From contig CAMCJI010000011.1 of NCBI GenBank assembly GCA_945874805.1, positions 1-35,829 of the forward strand: a DNA stretch of 35,829 nt. The letters run 5' to 3'. Within the stretch, counting starts at the first letter, position 1; each line of letters begins with the position of its first letter. Origin of the DNA: Asaia bogorensis (GTDB lineage Bacteria > Pseudomonadota > Alphaproteobacteria > Acetobacterales > Acetobacteraceae). Below, piece by piece: positions 34,010-35,829 of this stretch. Below the pieces are notes generated by a model. It saw nothing but the letters and a program-made list of their open reading frames with translations, made no database searches and was not told the DNA's origin. The translations under genes were made by a program, and so were the position numbers.

Positions 34010-34732
34010 TCAGCCGTGGCGGTGCGGACTCCCCTGCCTGCGCCGCCGCAGGGTGGTCAGGGCCGCGAGCCCAAGCCCGAACACCCCCAGCGTTGCGGGT
34101 TCCGGCACGTCCTGCGTGGTCACCGTGAGGAATTGCAGTTGCGACTGGCTTTGGCCGAGGATCGTCGCGTCGCCGAAGGATACGCTCAGGCCCGAGCTTG
34201 TGGTTGGGCCGAGGGCGAGGGAGACGATGCTGTTCCCGTCGATCGACAGGCTGATGCCGCCTGGGCCGGCGGTGAGGCGGTAGTCGTGGAAGGCGTCCGT
34301 GGTGTCGAAGGCGACGATGGAGGAGGCGCCGCTCAGCTGGTCATTGCCGAGGAAGACGGCGCTGCTGGTGATGTGCAGTGCCGCGTCCCGCCCGGCGCTG
34401 TCGAACAGCACGATGTTGTAGCCGCCGCGGGGGAAGGGGTGGAAAGTGGCGTAGTCGATGCGCAGGCGGGCATCGACGGTGACCGGCGCCTGGGTGAAAT
34501 CGTAGCTCAGCGCCGTGCTGTACCAGTATTGAGCGCCGGAATAATCGGTCGTCCCCTGGTAGAGCACGCCGCCGCTGACGCTCGGCGCGGGTGGGGCCCC
34601 GCCGAGTTGTTCGAAGGTCCAGCCCTGCGCTTCCGGCAGGCTGCCGAGCGAGGCGTCATAGGTGAGGAGGGCCGCCTGGGCCGGCAGGGCGAGCAGCAGA
34701 GCCAGTCCGGCGGCGGGGGCTGTGATGCGCAT
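34010..34732 (-). CDS. Secreted PEP-CTERM protein, lectin-like body
   Basis: The 240-residue protein has a signal peptide (1-20, ending LPAQA) and a PEP-CTERM signal VPEPATLGVFGLGLAALTTL followed by RRRRQGSPHRHG, slightly longer than usual after the basic cluster. The body (for example ALHITSSAVFLGNDQ and AFHDYRLTAGPGGISLSIDG) has the strand pattern of a LamG/concanavalin-like jelly roll, which is a tentative reading. ATG 34732 has GAGGAA about 9 bases upstream. The 134 bp between it and the other PEP-CTERM gene (33876-34009) contain no gene but are AT-richer and may hold the promoter of the latter. Confidence 0.82.
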   Translation of the reverse strand: MRITAPAAGLALLLALPAQAALLTYDASLGSLPEAQGWTFEQLGGAPPAPSVSGGVLYQGTTDYSGAQYWYSTALSYDFTQAPVTVDARLRIDYATFHPFPRGGYNIVLFDSAGRDAALHITSSAVFLGNDQLSGASSIVAFDTTDAFHDYRLTAGPGGISLSIDGNSIVSLALGPTTSSGLSVSFGDATILGQSQSQLQFLTVTTQDVPEPATLGVFGLGLAALTTLRRRRQGSPHRHG

Positions 34733-34777
34733 GTGGTTGCAATTCCTCACTAAAAACACCGTGTTGATCAGCGCCCC

Positions 34778-35829
34778 TTAGTATACCGCCCCGCGCGCCG
34801 CAATCGGCCACAGGCATTCCACGCGGCCTTTGCGCACGCCGACATACCAGTCGAACCGGTCCACCGTCGGGTCGCAATGGCCGGGGACGAGGCGCACGGG
34901 CTCGCCGATTTTCGGGCCGGTGGTCTCCGGGCCGAATTCCAGCTTGCCGTGTTCGTCGGACGCGCCGGTGTAGCGCACGTCCGGCCGGCCCCAGACCAGG
35001 GGCATGCCGCTGTCGATCGCCACGGCCTTGTGGCCGGCGTCCGTCACCGCGATGCCGGGGCGGGGGGCGCTCATCACGGTGGCGAGCACGAACAGGGAGT
35101 TGCGGAAGGTGCTGACGCCCTGGCCGTGGTTGTCCAGATTGCGGCCGTAGTCGGCGTCCATGAAGCAGTAGCTGCCGGCCTGGATTTCGTTGAACACGCC
35201 GGAGGCGGCTTCCAGCGGGAAGGTGCCGGTGCCGGCGCCGCCGACGATCTGGCATTCCAGGCCCTGCTGGCGCAGTTGCTCGACCGTGCGGCGCGTGTCG
35301 TCCACCGTGGCGGCGATGGCGAAATGGCGCTCCTCCGGTTTGCGGAGATGCTGGGCGCGGCCGTGGTAGGATTGCAGGCCGCCGAAGCGCAGATGCGGGC
35401 TGGCGGCGATGGCCTTTGCCAGTTCGACCGCCTGGCTGCCGGGCTCCACCCCGCAGCGGCCGCCGCCGGAGTTGATTTCGACCAGCACGGTCAGGCGGAT
35501 GCCCGCATCGCGCGCGGCCCGCTCCATCGCGGCCACATGGGCCGGGTCGTCGGCACAGACGGCGACGCGGGAGATGCCGGATAGCGCGGCGAGGCGGGCG
35601 AGTTTGGAGGCGCCGATCACCTCGTTGCTCACCAGGATGTCCGGCACGCCGCCCCAGGCCAGCGCCTCGGCCTCGCCGACCTTCTGGGTGCACTGGCCGA
35701 CGGCGCCGCGGGCGATCTGCTGGTGTGCGATCACCGCGCATTTATGGGTTTTGGCGTGGGCGCGCAGGCGGGTGCCGGTGCCTTCCAGCAGCTTGGCCAT
35801 GGTGTCGAGATTGTATTCGAAGGCGTCGA
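34778..35829 (-). CDS. DSD1/D-threonine aldolase-like PLP enzyme (5' end outside window)
   Basis: This fold-type III (alanine-racemase-like) PLP enzyme is cut by the window edge; at least 350 residues are present. The PLP lysine lies in RLRAHAKTHKC, matching the R.H.KTHK motif of D-threonine aldolases and D-serine dehydratases of the DSD1 family. The C-terminal metal-binding motif is PGHCDPTVD, and VGGAGTGTFP forms part of the phosphate-binding region. It likely cleaves or dehydrates a D-3-hydroxy-amino acid; the exact substrate cannot be told. The ATG at 35800 is internal, because the same frame continues upstream (DAFEYNLDT) to the edge. Confidence 0.87.
   Translation of the reverse strand, partial: DAFEYNLDTMAKLLEGTGTRLRAHAKTHKCAVIAHQQIARGAVGQCTQKVGEAEALAWGGVPDILVSNEVIGASKLARLAALSGISRVAVCADDPAHVAAMERAARDAGIRLTVLVEINSGGGRCGVEPGSQAVELAKAIAASPHLRFGGLQSYHGRAQHLRKPEERHFAIAATVDDTRRTVEQLRQQGLECQIVGGAGTGTFPLEAASGVFNEIQAGSYCFMDADYGRNLDNHGQGVSTFRNSLFVLATVMSAPRPGIAVTDAGHKAVAIDSGMPLVWGRPDVRYTGASDEHGKLEFGPETTGPKIGEPVRLVPGHCDPTVDRFDWYVGVRKGRVECLWPIAARGAVY

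Overview
The window is very GC-rich DNA from an alphaproteobacterium, most likely a member of the Acetobacteraceae. Three things point there: a circularly permuted two-piece tmRNA gene, an lsrB/vtlR-type LysR gene beside trxB (an alphaproteobacterial arrangement), and several PEP-CTERM proteins. Family placement is inference; no 16S rRNA gene is present.

Region 1-1410 is a small graveyard beside ssrA: IS5-type and IS1380-type transposase remnants fused into one broken frame, the possible 3' end of another gene, a long hairpin, a 60-residue acidic protein and the permuted tmRNA gene (tag ANDNNVVLAAAA). Region 1458-4157 runs rightward: thyX, an overlapping toxin-antitoxin-like pair, then a ribokinase coupled to the regulator by an ATGA overlap. 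Region 4383-7300 is a leftward operon of an Lrp/AsnC regulator, a GT39 glycosyltransferase and a PLP threonine dehydratase-like enzyme. It diverges from trxB-lsrB, which is followed by a structured RNA resembling 6S RNA.

From 9880 to 18932 come a basic protein of unknown function with a palindrome at its promoter, a YbfB/YjiJ-type MFS transporter, a DegP/HtrA protease, an amidase, hflKC and the mrp/apbC Fe-S carrier. Membrane and periplasmic quality control (DegP, HflKC) is thus grouped. Region 18933-19932 looks like an insertion: a PEP-CTERM gene, a repeat unit, an inverted piece of a ribokinase gene and a second copy of the mrp 3' end. Then follow motB-motA, an orphan substrate-binding protein, a TPR lipoprotein coupled to ispE, and tRNA-Gln.

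Downstream of tRNA-Gln lies a compositionally distinct stand-alone adenylation enzyme bracketed by inverted repeat units. The right end carries a DUF2059 protein, a MaoC-like hotdog protein and a FadJ-type beta-oxidation enzyme (a fatty-acid group), a GT8 glycosyltransferase, two PEP-CTERM proteins and a truncated DSD1-type PLP enzyme.

The most unusual signal is a family of about 50-bp palindromic units (CTTCTTTTT, short loop, AAAAAGAAGCAAAAAACTTT) found seven times. Six copies form three inverted pairs bracketing about 110 bp, 355 bp and 1.7 kb of DNA, the last containing the adenylation gene. Six of the seven copies start within about 30 bp of a gene's 3' end. This could be an undescribed family of terminator-like mobile cassettes.
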